A stretch of 47,919 nt of DNA from JAKFWI01 sp050246435 (lineage in GTDB: Bacteria; Pseudomonadota; Alphaproteobacteria; Caulobacterales; Aquidulcibacteraceae): contig JBFWWB010000004.1 of NCBI GenBank assembly GCA_050246435.1, positions 1 through 47,919 on the forward strand. Direction: 5' to 3'. The notes beneath the pieces were generated by a model, which made no database searches, had not been told where the DNA came from, and saw only the letters and a list, made by a program, of their open reading frames with translations. Shown one piece after another: positions 31,838-39,910 of the stretch (its first letter is position 1; each line of letters begins with the position of its first letter). Made by a program: the position numbers and the translations under genes.

Positions 31838-32242
31838 TCATTGCTTCCCGTTCGCCTGCGCCGCGGCTCGGATAAGCGCCTTGAACGCGGCGGCGTTAAG
31901 CGGATCGCCCTCGTAGAGGTCGATGGCGCGGCGGGCGTTCCCATCCAAGCTGGCATTGAACAGGCGCTGGGGATCGTCGAGCGCGGCACCGTGGGCGAAG
32001 GTGAGCTTCACCTTGTCTTTATAGATTTCGCCGGTGCAGAGAATGCCGCCGCTCTTCCAGGTTGGCACGCCGAGCGGGTTCGTTGGTTTCCGCCATCTCA
32101 CCGTCTCAACCACGTTGGGGCAGGCTTCGCGGATCAGCGCGCGCACGCGGACCAGCATCGCGCCGCGCCAATCGCCCAAGGCCGCGATGCGCGCGTCGAT
32201 CAGCGCGGCGCTGTCTTCAGGTTTTGATGTGGGCTTCTTCAT
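31838..32242 (-). CDS. DUF1801 family protein (third of three tandem copies)
   Basis: 134 aa of the YdhG-like DUF1801 fold: SAALIDARIAALGDWRGAML, ACPNVVETVRWRKPTNPLG, then the beta-rich GGILCTGEIYKDKVKLTFAHG and a helical end. DUF1801 proteins have a frataxin-like fold and no agreed function; some annotations link them to iron handling. The ATG overlaps the preceding gene's stop by 4 bp. Its 3' end is 6 bp from attR, so it was the original neighbour of tRNA-Gly. Confidence 0.85.
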   Translation of the reverse strand: MKKPTSKPEDSAALIDARIAALGDWRGAMLVRVRALIREACPNVVETVRWRKPTNPLGVPTWKSGGILCTGEIYKDKVKLTFAHGAALDDPQRLFNASLDGNARRAIDLYEGDPLNAAAFKALIRAAAQANGKQ

Positions 32243-32634
32243 GGCGCGAGCCGCGCGCGGATGTCGGCATAGGCCGCTGCGATCAGCGCCTGCAATGCGC
32301 CTTCGTTCAGGGTGACGCCGGGGCGCAACTTCACATGCCGCATGCGCTTGCCCGCGCCTTCGAGCAGGCCCGCCGGATCGGGCAGGACGGCGCCGAAATA
32401 GAAGCCGACATTCGCGTGCGCGGTGAACGCATTGACATAAGCGAAGGGCGCATCGCCGACGCAGGCCACGGGGCAGCCGTCATGCAGCAGTTCGCGCACG
32501 TCTTCTCCGCGGGCGCGCATCCGCGCGAACCAGGGCTGCACGATCAGGCGAAGCGGCTCGGCTGCGGCGAACCATGCAGCGATCCGCGCATCATGCGTCG
32601 TTGCGCCGGGATAGCGCAGCAGTGCCTCCGTCAC
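32239..32634 (-). CDS. DUF1801 family protein (second of three tandem copies)
   Basis: 131 aa from a GTG at 32634 that overlaps the previous stop as GTGA. A much longer version of this frame is a shadow of the upstream paralogue. It contains THDARIAAWFAAAEPLRLIV, LLHDGCPVACVGDAPFAYVN, NVGFYFGAVLPDPAGLL and KRMRHVKLRPG, the DUF1801 pattern, but in a subfamily differing from its neighbours. Coupled overlaps on both sides imply co-translation of all three. Confidence 0.8.
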   Translation of the reverse strand: MTEALLRYPGATTHDARIAAWFAAAEPLRLIVQPWFARMRARGEDVRELLHDGCPVACVGDAPFAYVNAFTAHANVGFYFGAVLPDPAGLLEGAGKRMRHVKLRPGVTLNEGALQALIAAAYADIRARLAP

Positions 32635-33035
32635 ATCTTCACGCCGGGGAGGGCGGAGGCGGCCCGCGCCCAGGCGATGAATTGCTTTTCGTCGAGCGCA
32701 TCGCCTTCGCGGATATCGAGATAGCGCACGTCCTGCTGTTTGGAGGCGCCTGGCGGCGCTGGCGCAAGCATCGCGCCCTGGAAGAAGGCGATCTTCACGT
32801 ATTTCACGAAGCAGTGAACGCTCATGAACCAGGTGGTTCCATCCGATGCGCCGTAGAAGGGTGAATTCCATTTCACCGCTTTGCGCACGCCGGGCGCAGC
32901 GTGAACGATCAGCGCATCGAGTTTGCGGCAGACGTCCTGCTTCCAGCCGGGCACGGCGGCGATGTAGGCCTGCACGGGGCCGTCGCCTTCGCCCTTGGTG
33001 ATCTGCGGATTGTCGCCGGAGAGCAGCTTCGCCAT
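32631..33035 (-). CDS. DUF1801 family protein (first of three tandem copies)
   Basis: 134 aa from the ATG at 33035, which overlaps the solute-binding-protein stop as ATGA. It contains GPVQAYIAAVPGWKQDVCRK, ALIVHAAPGVRKAVKWNSPF and CFVKYVKIAFFQGAML, then DVRYLDIREGDALDEKQF. This is the classic DUF1801 form with a K-W-N-x-P-F/Y core. Upstream codons in the same frame belong to a shadow of the neighbouring gene. Confidence 0.85.
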   Translation of the reverse strand: MAKLLSGDNPQITKGEGDGPVQAYIAAVPGWKQDVCRKLDALIVHAAPGVRKAVKWNSPFYGASDGTTWFMSVHCFVKYVKIAFFQGAMLAPAPPGASKQQDVRYLDIREGDALDEKQFIAWARAASALPGVKM

Positions 33036-33763
33036 CAAGCGCCTTTCGGTGCGACGCTCAGGCCCTGCACCTTGTGCTTCGCGATCAGCTGCGCGACGAA
33101 GCCGCTCGCTTTCGCATCCTCCACGAACGTGCTGAGGAAGGCCGCGCCTGCGGTGTTGGCGCGCTGCGTGCCGATCGCCTGCTGCACGGCGGTGAAGCGG
33201 CCATCGAGGATGCGCGCGCCCGCGGGCAGCTTTTCCAGATCGCCGATCAGGCCGGGGCGCAGGCCGGCGAGCGCTTCGAGCTTTTCTTCGCGGAAGCGAT
33301 CGAGCGCCTCGCCCATCGTTTCGGTGCGCGCGAGGGCTGCGTGCTTGAGGTTGCGGTCGAGCCAGAGGCCGTAGGCGCTGCGCCCCATCACGGCGATGCG
33401 CACGCCGGCCTGATCGACTTGCTCCGCATTGGTGAAGGGCGAGCCCGCGGGCACGATATAGGTGGACTCGATCTCCACATAGGCGGCGGTGAAGGCGATC
33501 TTTTCGGCGCGCGCCGGCTCGGCCCCGATCAGGCCGACGTCCCACAAGCCATCCTCCGCCGCGTCCGCGAGCGCGCCTGGATTGGGGAAGGGGACGAGCT
33601 TCAGCGGAACGCCGAGCTTTGCAGCGATCGCGGCGGCCATGTCGGGCGCTACGCCGATGGGATCGCCGTTTTCCGCCTTGTCGGTGACGAGCAGGAAATT
33701 GCTCATGTTGATCGCCGCGCGCAGGACGCCGGTGCGGGCGAGTTCGGCTTTTGCGTCCGCCAT
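33035..33763 (-). CDS. Family-3 solute-binding protein without a signal peptide
   Basis: 242 aa from the ATG at 33763, preceded by GGGGAGG. The two-lobed SBP_bac_3 pattern is clear: LRAAINMSNFLL, VAPDMAAAIAAKLGV, LWDVGLIGAEPARAEKIAFT, then the hinge SAYGLWLDRNLKHA and the second lobe with DRFREEKLEALAGLR. The N-terminus MADAKAELARTG has no hydrophobic export signal or lipobox, and no permease or ATPase gene adjoins it. It may be a cytoplasmic binding protein or enzyme-like derivative. It starts 14 bp after nhaA. Confidence 0.8.
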   Translation of the reverse strand: MADAKAELARTGVLRAAINMSNFLLVTDKAENGDPIGVAPDMAAAIAAKLGVPLKLVPFPNPGALADAAEDGLWDVGLIGAEPARAEKIAFTAAYVEIESTYIVPAGSPFTNAEQVDQAGVRIAVMGRSAYGLWLDRNLKHAALARTETMGEALDRFREEKLEALAGLRPGLIGDLEKLPAGARILDGRFTAVQQAIGTQRANTAGAAFLSTFVEDAKASGFVAQLIAKHKVQGLSVAPKGA

Positions 33764-33777
33764 GCGCGGGCCTCCCC

Positions 33778-34932
33778 TTATGACGCCGGGCGCGCCGGCG
33801 TAAAGCGCAGTACCAGCCAGCCTGCCGCCCCCGAGGCGAGCGAGCCGATGATGACGCCGAGCTTGGCCTCTTCTTGAAGCGTCGCGCCGGCGAAGGCCAG
33901 CGCGTTGATGAACAAGCTCATGGTGAAGCCTACGCCGCACAGCAGCGCCAGGCCGTAAAGCTGCGTCCAGGAAGCGCCCTCTGGTTTGGCGCCCAAGCCC
34001 GTGCGCACCGCGAGCCAGCAGGCCGCGAACACGCCGATCTGCTTGCCGAGAAAGAGCCCCAGCCCGGCGCCGAGCAGCGGGGCGGAAAGGAGATCGCTCG
34101 GCTGCAAGCCGGAGAGCGAAACGCCTGCGTTGGCGAAACCGAAGATTGGCAACACAAGAAACGCCACCCATGGCGACAGCGCGTGCTCGAGCGTGACCAG
34201 CGGCGCGGGGTTTTCACCCTTGCCCCGCAACGGGATCGCGAAGGCCAACGCCACGCCGGCCAAGGTGGCGTGCACGCCCGATTGCAGCACGAAGAACCAC
34301 AGCGCCGCGCCCAGGATCAGATAGGGCGCGAGGTGCTGCACGCGCGCAAGATTGAGCGCAACAAGAGCGGCGAGGATCAGCAACGCAATCGCCAGCGGCT
34401 GCAGCGCCAGCCCGTCGGTGTAGAACAGCGCGATGATCAGCACGGCGCCGAGATCGTCGAGGATGGCGAGCGCGGTGAGCAGAACTTTCAGCGAAGTTGG
34501 TGCGCGGGAGCCGAGCAGTGAAAGCACGCCGAGGGCGAAGGCGATATCGGTCGCGGCGGGAATCGCCCAGCCTTTCGCCGCGGCGGGATCGCTGCCGGCG
34601 ATCGCCAGATAGATCAACGCGGGAACGGCCATACCGCCCGCCGCCGCGAAGCCCGGCAGCGCACGTTGACCCCAGGTGCGCAGCTCGCCCTCGCCCAGTT
34701 CGCGCTTGATCTCGAGGCCGACGAGCAGGAAGAACAGCGCCATCAGCGCGTCGTTCACCCAGTGCGCGATGTTGAGCCCCGCGAACTTCGCGTGCAGCGC
34801 CTCGAAGTAGATCGGTGCGGCCGGCGAATTGGCTACCACCAGCGCCAGCGCGGCGGCGCCCATGAGGAGCAGCCCGCCGGCCGCCTCGCTTTCCAGAAAA
34901 TGACGCAGCATCGCGCGCGGCGCGATGTTCAT
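33778..34932 (-). CDS. nhaA: Na+/H+ antiporter NhaA
   Basis: 384 aa with about twelve membrane helices. Family landmarks are MLRHFLESEAAGGLLLM at the start, VNDALMALFFLLVGLEIKRE, PAATDIAFALGVL, the ion-binding pair in AILDDLGAVLIIALFY, and a late CGVGFTMSLFINALAF. It exchanges cytoplasmic Na+ for periplasmic H+ and is normally pH-activated. The ATG overlaps the CoA-transferase stop (ATGA), which gives the start and places an ion antiporter inside an acyl-CoA operon. Confidence 0.95.
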   Translation of the reverse strand: MNIAPRAMLRHFLESEAAGGLLLMGAAALALVVANSPAAPIYFEALHAKFAGLNIAHWVNDALMALFFLLVGLEIKRELGEGELRTWGQRALPGFAAAGGMAVPALIYLAIAGSDPAAAKGWAIPAATDIAFALGVLSLLGSRAPTSLKVLLTALAILDDLGAVLIIALFYTDGLALQPLAIALLILAALVALNLARVQHLAPYLILGAALWFFVLQSGVHATLAGVALAFAIPLRGKGENPAPLVTLEHALSPWVAFLVLPIFGFANAGVSLSGLQPSDLLSAPLLGAGLGLFLGKQIGVFAACWLAVRTGLGAKPEGASWTQLYGLALLCGVGFTMSLFINALAFAGATLQEEAKLGVIIGSLASGAAGWLVLRFTPARPAS

Positions 34933-36077
34933 CGCGGCTCGCCCTCGCCAAGAAAGCGTTTGGTGTCGGCGCCGAGGGCTGGGGGCGCGCTGCGGATTGG
35001 TGGACGCACGCCATTGAGCTTCAATGGTGTGCGCACCAGGCGCAACTTGCCGTCCGGCGTATCGCCGATTGCGCCCGTGGCCTGCGTCTGTGGATGATTG
35101 ATCGCGGCGTTCACGCTTTGCACCGGCGCGCAGGGCACATCCGCCGCGTTGAGTGCGTCCGTCCAGTATGCGGCGGTGTGGGTGGCGATAATGTCCTGGA
35201 TGGCGGCGTTGAGCGCAACGCGGTTGGCCACGCGCTCGGGATTGGTGCGATAGCGCGCGTCCTCCGGCCACTCCGGCCGACCGAGCACGCCGCACAACTT
35301 ACGGAATAGATTGTCGTTGCCGGCGGCGATAACGATGAAATTATCCTGCGCCCGGAAGGCACGATAGGGCGCGAGCATCGGGGTTTCCGTGCCCGAGGGG
35401 CCTGGATCGCGGCCGCTGGCCATGGTGTTGGCGATCGGCAGCGCCATCATCGCCAGCGCGGTTTCCAACAGCGATACATCGATCACGGCGCCTTCGCCCG
35501 TTTCCTTGCGGCGCAGCAGCGCTGCAAGGACGCCGATCGCGGCCCACATGCCGGTGCCGATGTCGATCACGGAAGGGCCGGTGCGCACCGGCGCGCGGCC
35601 TGGCTCGCCGGTCGTGCTCATCACGCCGGAGAAAGCCTGGATCAGCGGATCGTAGCCTGGCTTGTCCGCCAGCGGGCCGGCGTCGCCATAAGCGCGCACG
35701 TTGCAATAGATGAGGCGCGGATTCTCAGTGCGCAGGGCAGGCGCATCAAGTCCGTAACGCTCGACCAGGCCGGGACGCATGTTCTGCACGAAAACGTCGC
35801 TCTCGCGCGCTAGAGCGCGCAACCAGTCGCGCTGCTTTTCGTCTTTCAAATCGAGGCAGACGGAGGCCTTGTTGCGGTTCACCGATTGGAACGTTGCGGA
35901 TGTGCCTTCCCAAAAGGGCGGCGCCCAGCTGCGCGCATCGTCGCCCTTGCCGGGATTTTCGATCTTGATGACCTCGGCGCCAAGATCGCCCAGAGCTTGC
36001 GCGCATACGGGCGCAGCGACGCTGTGGCCTAGTTCGATCACGCGCAGGCCGGTGAGGATTTGGGTGGGATCGGACAT
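34929..36077 (-). CDS. CaiB/BaiF (class III) CoA-transferase
   Basis: 382 aa from the ATG at 36077 with GAGGA 6 nt upstream; a TTG two codons earlier is less likely. Signatures are LRVIELGHSVAAPVCAQALGDLGAEVIKIE at the N-terminus, FQSVNRNKASVCLDLK, and VIDIGTGMWA with the catalytic Asp172. The family transfers CoA between carboxylic acids via an aspartyl-CoA intermediate. With an acyl-CoA dehydrogenase and an enoyl-CoA hydratase upstream it probably activates an organic acid for beta-oxidation-like breakdown; the substrate is not indicated. Confidence 0.92.
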   Translation of the reverse strand: MSDPTQILTGLRVIELGHSVAAPVCAQALGDLGAEVIKIENPGKGDDARSWAPPFWEGTSATFQSVNRNKASVCLDLKDEKQRDWLRALARESDVFVQNMRPGLVERYGLDAPALRTENPRLIYCNVRAYGDAGPLADKPGYDPLIQAFSGVMSTTGEPGRAPVRTGPSVIDIGTGMWAAIGVLAALLRRKETGEGAVIDVSLLETALAMMALPIANTMASGRDPGPSGTETPMLAPYRAFRAQDNFIVIAAGNDNLFRKLCGVLGRPEWPEDARYRTNPERVANRVALNAAIQDIIATHTAAYWTDALNAADVPCAPVQSVNAAINHPQTQATGAIGDTPDGKLRLVRTPLKLNGVRPPIRSAPPALGADTKRFLGEGEPR

Positions 36078-36086
36078 CGGCAATCC

Positions 36087-37262
36087 TCAATAGGAGCGGG
36101 GCATGCCCAGCACATGCTCGCCAAGATAGGCGAGGATCAGGTTCGTGGAGATCGGCGCAATCTGATAAAGGCGCGTTTCGCGCCATTTGCGCTCCACGTC
36201 GTATTCCCGCGCATACCCGAAGCCGCCATGCGTTTGCAGGCAGGCTTCGCCGGCCTTCCAGGCCGCCTCCGAGCACAACATTTTGGCGGTGTTGGCTTCT
36301 TCGCCGCAGGGCTGACCCGCTTCATAGAGGGCGGTAGCCCGGCGCAGCATGAGCTCCGCCGCGTTCAGTTCCGCGTAGGCGCGCGCGATTGGGAATTGCA
36401 CGCCTTGGTTCTGGCCGATCGGGCGGCCGAACACGATGCGCTCCTTGGCATAGGCGACAGCTCTTTCAGTGAACCAGCGTCCATCGCCCACGCATTCGGC
36501 GGCGATGAGGATGCGCTCGGCGTTCATGCCGCTGAGTATGTATTGGAAGCCTTCGCCTTCCGCGCCGATCAGGCTGTCGGCCGGTATCGGCACATTGTTG
36601 AAGAAAATCTCCGTGGAGTTGTGGTTCACCATCGCCTTGAGCGGGCGGATGTCCATACCGTTCTTCTGCGCTTCACGCATGTCGATCAGGAAAACGGAGA
36701 GGCCCTTGGTGCGCCGTTGTTCCGCGGGAGACGTGCGCGCCAGCAGCAGCATCAGATCGGAGTGCAGCGCGCGCGACGTCCACACCTTCTGGCCGGAGAC
36801 GACATAGCTTCCATCGGGCTGGCGTTCGGCGCGCGTGCGCAATTGCGTGGTGTCGGAGCCAGTCGTCGGCTCGGTGACGCCGAAGGCCTGCAGGCGCAGC
36901 GCGCCACTGGCGATCTGAGGCAGGTAGCGCTGCTTCTGGGCGGCGCTGCCGTGGCGCAGCACGGTGCCCATCGTGTACATCTGTGCGTGGCAGGCGGCGG
37001 CGTTGCAGCCGCTGGCGTGGATCGTCTCCAGCACGGCGCACGCCGCGCCCAGCGGCAAGCCCGAGCCGCCATATTCTTCTGGGATCAGCAGCCCGAGATA
37101 GCCCGCCTCGCTAAGCGCTTGGACGAATTCCGCAGGGTACGCCTCCCGCGCCTCCGCGTCGCGCCAATAGGCGCCGGGAAATGCCGCGCACAGCTTGACC
37201 ACCGCGTCGCGTAGTTCGGGATATGTGGCGGTGAGCGGCAGGGAAGGGGGCGCTTGTTCCAT
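36087..37262 (-). CDS. Acyl-CoA dehydrogenase
   Basis: 391 aa, full length. The N-terminal helical domain contains GYLGLLIPEEYGGSGLPLG. The middle beta domain has QAFGVTEPTTGSDTTQLRT and SGQKVWTSRA, the FAD and substrate loops. The C-terminal helical domain has ERILIAAECVGDGRWFTERA, FGRPIGQNQGVQFPIA and QTHGGFGYAREYDVERKWRE. It oxidises an acyl-CoA to a 2,3-enoyl-CoA and passes electrons to ETF. It lies 49 bp after the hydratase and 9 bp before the CoA-transferase, clearly one operon. Confidence 0.94.
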   Translation of the reverse strand: MEQAPPSLPLTATYPELRDAVVKLCAAFPGAYWRDAEAREAYPAEFVQALSEAGYLGLLIPEEYGGSGLPLGAACAVLETIHASGCNAAACHAQMYTMGTVLRHGSAAQKQRYLPQIASGALRLQAFGVTEPTTGSDTTQLRTRAERQPDGSYVVSGQKVWTSRALHSDLMLLLARTSPAEQRRTKGLSVFLIDMREAQKNGMDIRPLKAMVNHNSTEIFFNNVPIPADSLIGAEGEGFQYILSGMNAERILIAAECVGDGRWFTERAVAYAKERIVFGRPIGQNQGVQFPIARAYAELNAAELMLRRATALYEAGQPCGEEANTAKMLCSEAAWKAGEACLQTHGGFGYAREYDVERKWRETRLYQIAPISTNLILAYLGEHVLGMPRSY

Positions 37263-37311
37263 TCCTTACTTCCCAACCGAAGGGCGTGGGCGCGTCAAGA
37301 TCGGCGTGGCG

Positions 37312-38112
37312 CTATTCGCCACTGAAGCGCGGCGCGCGCTTCTCGTTGAAGGCGGCGACCCCTTCACGGCGATCGGCTGTGCCGGTGGTGCGGTTATAGG
37401 CTTCGATCTCGATGGCGAGGCCGGTTTTCAGATCGCTGTCGGCGCCGAGTTGGATCGCACGCTTGGCCTGGCGCACCGCGACGGGCGCATTGGCGGCGAT
37501 CCGCTCGGCTGCGGCGATCGCTGCGTCGAGCACGCCGCCGTCGAACACGGCGTTGACCATGCCCCAAGCGTGCGCCTCCTCGGCGGAGAAGGGCGCGCCC
37601 GTGAGAATCAATTCCTTTGCGCGGCGCGCGCCCACCGCGCGCGGCAGGTGCTGCGTGCCGCCGCAACCCGGGATGATGCCGAGGCGCGTCTCGGTCAGCG
37701 CGAAGCGGGCGGTGCGTTCGGCATAGATGAAATCGCACGCGAGTGCGAATTCGCACCCGCCGCCATAGGCTGCCCCATTCACCGCCGCGACGATCGGGAT
37801 CGGGCAATCCATCAGCGTATAGAAAGCCTGCTCGAACAGTGCGTGCTGTCGGCGCCAGTCCGCGTCGGACATGCCGTTGCGCTCCTTCAGATCACCGCCG
37901 GCGCAGAACGCCTTGTCGCCGGCGCCGGTGAGCACGAGGCAACGTAAATCACCGGCGTCCAGCAGCAACGCGCCGAAAACGGCGAGAACGTCGCGCGCCA
38001 TCTGCGTGTTGAGCGCGTTCGCGGCTTCCGGGCGATGCAATGCGATGACCGCGACGCGCGGGCGCGGCGTGCTGATGCGCAACGTTTCGAACGGACCGGC
38101 GGGGATGGGCAT
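37312..38112 (-). CDS. Enoyl-CoA hydratase/isomerase (crotonase) family protein
   Basis: 266 aa. Crotonase markers are LHRPEAANALNTQMARDV, the first oxyanion strand KAFCAGGDLKER, NGAAYGGGCEFALACDF, and ALTETRLGIIPGCGGTQHLPR with a catalytic Glu and the second oxyanion Gly. It hydrates 2-enoyl-CoA, fitting the downstream dehydrogenase. It is first in the minus-strand run, with its promoter presumably in 38113-38227. It ends AFNEKRAPRFSG, as is usual for the family. Confidence 0.94.
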   Translation of the reverse strand: MPIPAGPFETLRISTPRPRVAVIALHRPEAANALNTQMARDVLAVFGALLLDAGDLRCLVLTGAGDKAFCAGGDLKERNGMSDADWRRQHALFEQAFYTLMDCPIPIVAAVNGAAYGGGCEFALACDFIYAERTARFALTETRLGIIPGCGGTQHLPRAVGARRAKELILTGAPFSAEEAHAWGMVNAVFDGGVLDAAIAAAERIAANAPVAVRQAKRAIQLGADSDLKTGLAIEIEAYNRTTGTADRREGVAAFNEKRAPRFSGE

Positions 38113-38227
38113 GCGGCCCTCTTTTCTGTTTGGCTCAAGCGGATTTGTGATAGGCGGCCAGCGTTGGCGCGGCTAGATCGCGGCGCGGGGCGGCGCTAAA
38201 GGTCAGACCTTAGACGGGGAGGCGGGC

Positions 38228-38689
38228 ATGTGGAGCTTTTGGGCGGCGACTGTCGTTTTCGCGGCGGGCGCCGGCGTGGCTGCGGCGCAAGGACCCGCGA
38301 CGCCGACCGCCGCGGAAAAGGCGGCGATCTTCAAGGCCGCTGGCTTCAAGCAGCAGGGCGCAGGCTACACGCGCTGCCCTGATGACCCATCCGTATCGAA
38401 GATGCTCGGCGCAATCGAACTGGAAGACCTTAACAAGGACGGCAAGGCCGAAGCCTGGGTCAAGGAAAGCAGCACCTATTGCTACGGCAATACCGCGGAG
38501 GCGTTTGTTCTGGTCGGCAAGAACGTGCAAGGCGCCTGGACGATCCTGCTCGATCAGGTCGGCGTGCCGATGACGAAAGCGGCGAAAAGCAATGGCTGGC
38601 CCGATATCGAAGTCGGCGGACCGGGCATGGGGCCATTCCCGGTGTTCCGCTACAACGCCGGCGTCTACAAGAACATCAAAAGCCGCTGA
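38228..38689 (+). CDS. Secreted small protein with calcium-loop-like motif
   Basis: 153 aa. A signal peptide (MWSFWAATVVFAAGAGVAAA, cleavage near AAAQ) is followed by a soluble domain. DLNKDGKAEAWVKE resembles the D-x-N-x-D-G loop of EF-hand or FG-GAP-like calcium sites. Two Cys (TRCPDD and STYCYG) could form a periplasmic disulfide. The family is unknown to me. It is 33 bp upstream of the serine hydrolase on the same strand, so the two may be co-expressed. Confidence 0.75.
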   Translation: MWSFWAATVVFAAGAGVAAAQGPATPTAAEKAAIFKAAGFKQQGAGYTRCPDDPSVSKMLGAIELEDLNKDGKAEAWVKESSTYCYGNTAEAFVLVGKNVQGAWTILLDQVGVPMTKAAKSNGWPDIEVGGPGMGPFPVFRYNAGVYKNIKSR

Positions 38690-38722
38690 AAGCGGCGCTC
38701 AACGAGGAAGGATCACCACGTA

Positions 38723-39910
38723 ATGGAAGCGAGAGACATGATGCGCGGCTTTCCGCCCGCGCCTGAGGCGCAGGTGACGCTGGCGAATTGGCGCACCCGA
38801 CCGGTGAACCAATGGGCGTTCCATCATATCCGCGAAATCATGCCGACGGCGCTGATCCGCGGCGGGGCCCAGCGCACGCTGCAAGAGGATTCGCACAAGG
38901 TGCTCGATCTCGCCTTCGCGGGGCCGAACGGCAAAGAAACGACTGTCCGCAGGGTGCTGGAAGAGACATGGGCGGATTCGCTTGTGGTGCTGCGCGGCGG
39001 GCGCGTCGCGTTCGAATGGTATTCCGCCGTACAGGATGGAACGCTGCCGCACATCCTGTTTTCGGTGTCGAAGGGCGTTTCGGGCGCAGTCGCTGGATGC
39101 CTGGTGGATCGGGGCCTGCTCGATCCCGCGCTTCTCGTCACGCATTACGTGCCGGAAGCGGAAAAATCCTGCTTCGCCGGCGCCACAGTGCGTCAGGTGC
39201 TCGACATGCTGGTGAGCTGCCAGTTCGTCGAGGATTACGTCGATCCGGAATCGGATTTTCAGCGCTATCGCGTGGCCACCGGATTCAATCCGCTGCCGGA
39301 AGGGCAGAAGCCGCAGGATCTGCGTTCCTATCTGCTTAGCCTGCGCAAGGATAAGCACGAGCACGGCAGCAAGTATCACTATCTCTCGCCGGCGACGGAC
39401 ATGCTTGGCTGGATCATGGAGCGCGCCTCCGGCAAGCGCTTCGCCGATCTCGTGTCGGAAAACATCTGGGCCCCGATGGGCGGCGGCGACGCGCAAACCA
39501 CGGTGGATCGCCTCGGCGTCGGCCGACCCGCCGGCGGCATTTGCTGCACACCGCGCGATCTGGCGATCTTCGGCGAGATGATCCGCCTGCGCGGCGTGGC
39601 CGGCGGCCGGCAGGTCGTGCCTGGCTGGTGGATCGACGACATGCTGACCAATGGCGATCACAAAATTTGGGCGGCGAGCCAGCCCTGGTCATTCCCGGAC
39701 GGCTGGTATCGCTCGAAATTCGTCTACACCGGCAAGAATGCGCTCTATTGCGGCGGCATCCACGGCCAGGCGGTGTACGCGAACATTGACGCGGAAGTGT
39801 CGATCTCGCTGTTCTCGTCGCAAGAATCGCCGAGCGACGATGTCGCCAGCCCGAAACAACGCGGCATGCTGGAAGCGGTCGCGAACGCGCTGCGGCCGCG
39901 GATGCTCTAG
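38723..39910 (+). CDS. Serine hydrolase, class C beta-lactamase/esterase family
   Basis: 395 aa. Active-site elements are S114-V-S-K117 in ILFSVSKGVSG, then YHYLSPATDMLGWIMER (the Tyr motif region), RPAGGICCTPRDLAIFGEM, and a late HGQAVYANI in the place of the K-T-G box. This fits esterases and EstB-like beta-lactamase-fold hydrolases, often 6-aminohexanoate-dimer-hydrolase-like, rather than true beta-lactamases. There is no signal peptide, so it is probably cytoplasmic. The stop overlaps the convergent gene by 4 bp. Confidence 0.87.
   Translation: MEARDMMRGFPPAPEAQVTLANWRTRPVNQWAFHHIREIMPTALIRGGAQRTLQEDSHKVLDLAFAGPNGKETTVRRVLEETWADSLVVLRGGRVAFEWYSAVQDGTLPHILFSVSKGVSGAVAGCLVDRGLLDPALLVTHYVPEAEKSCFAGATVRQVLDMLVSCQFVEDYVDPESDFQRYRVATGFNPLPEGQKPQDLRSYLLSLRKDKHEHGSKYHYLSPATDMLGWIMERASGKRFADLVSENIWAPMGGGDAQTTVDRLGVGRPAGGICCTPRDLAIFGEMIRLRGVAGGRQVVPGWWIDDMLTNGDHKIWAASQPWSFPDGWYRSKFVYTGKNALYCGGIHGQAVYANIDAEVSISLFSSQESPSDDVASPKQRGMLEAVANALRPRML

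Noticed and set aside
34929..36276. Additional minus-strand frames overlapping the CoA-transferase and acyl-CoA dehydrogenase genes
   Set aside because: Frame-shifted shadows of the two enzymes, Arg-rich and without ribosome-binding sites.
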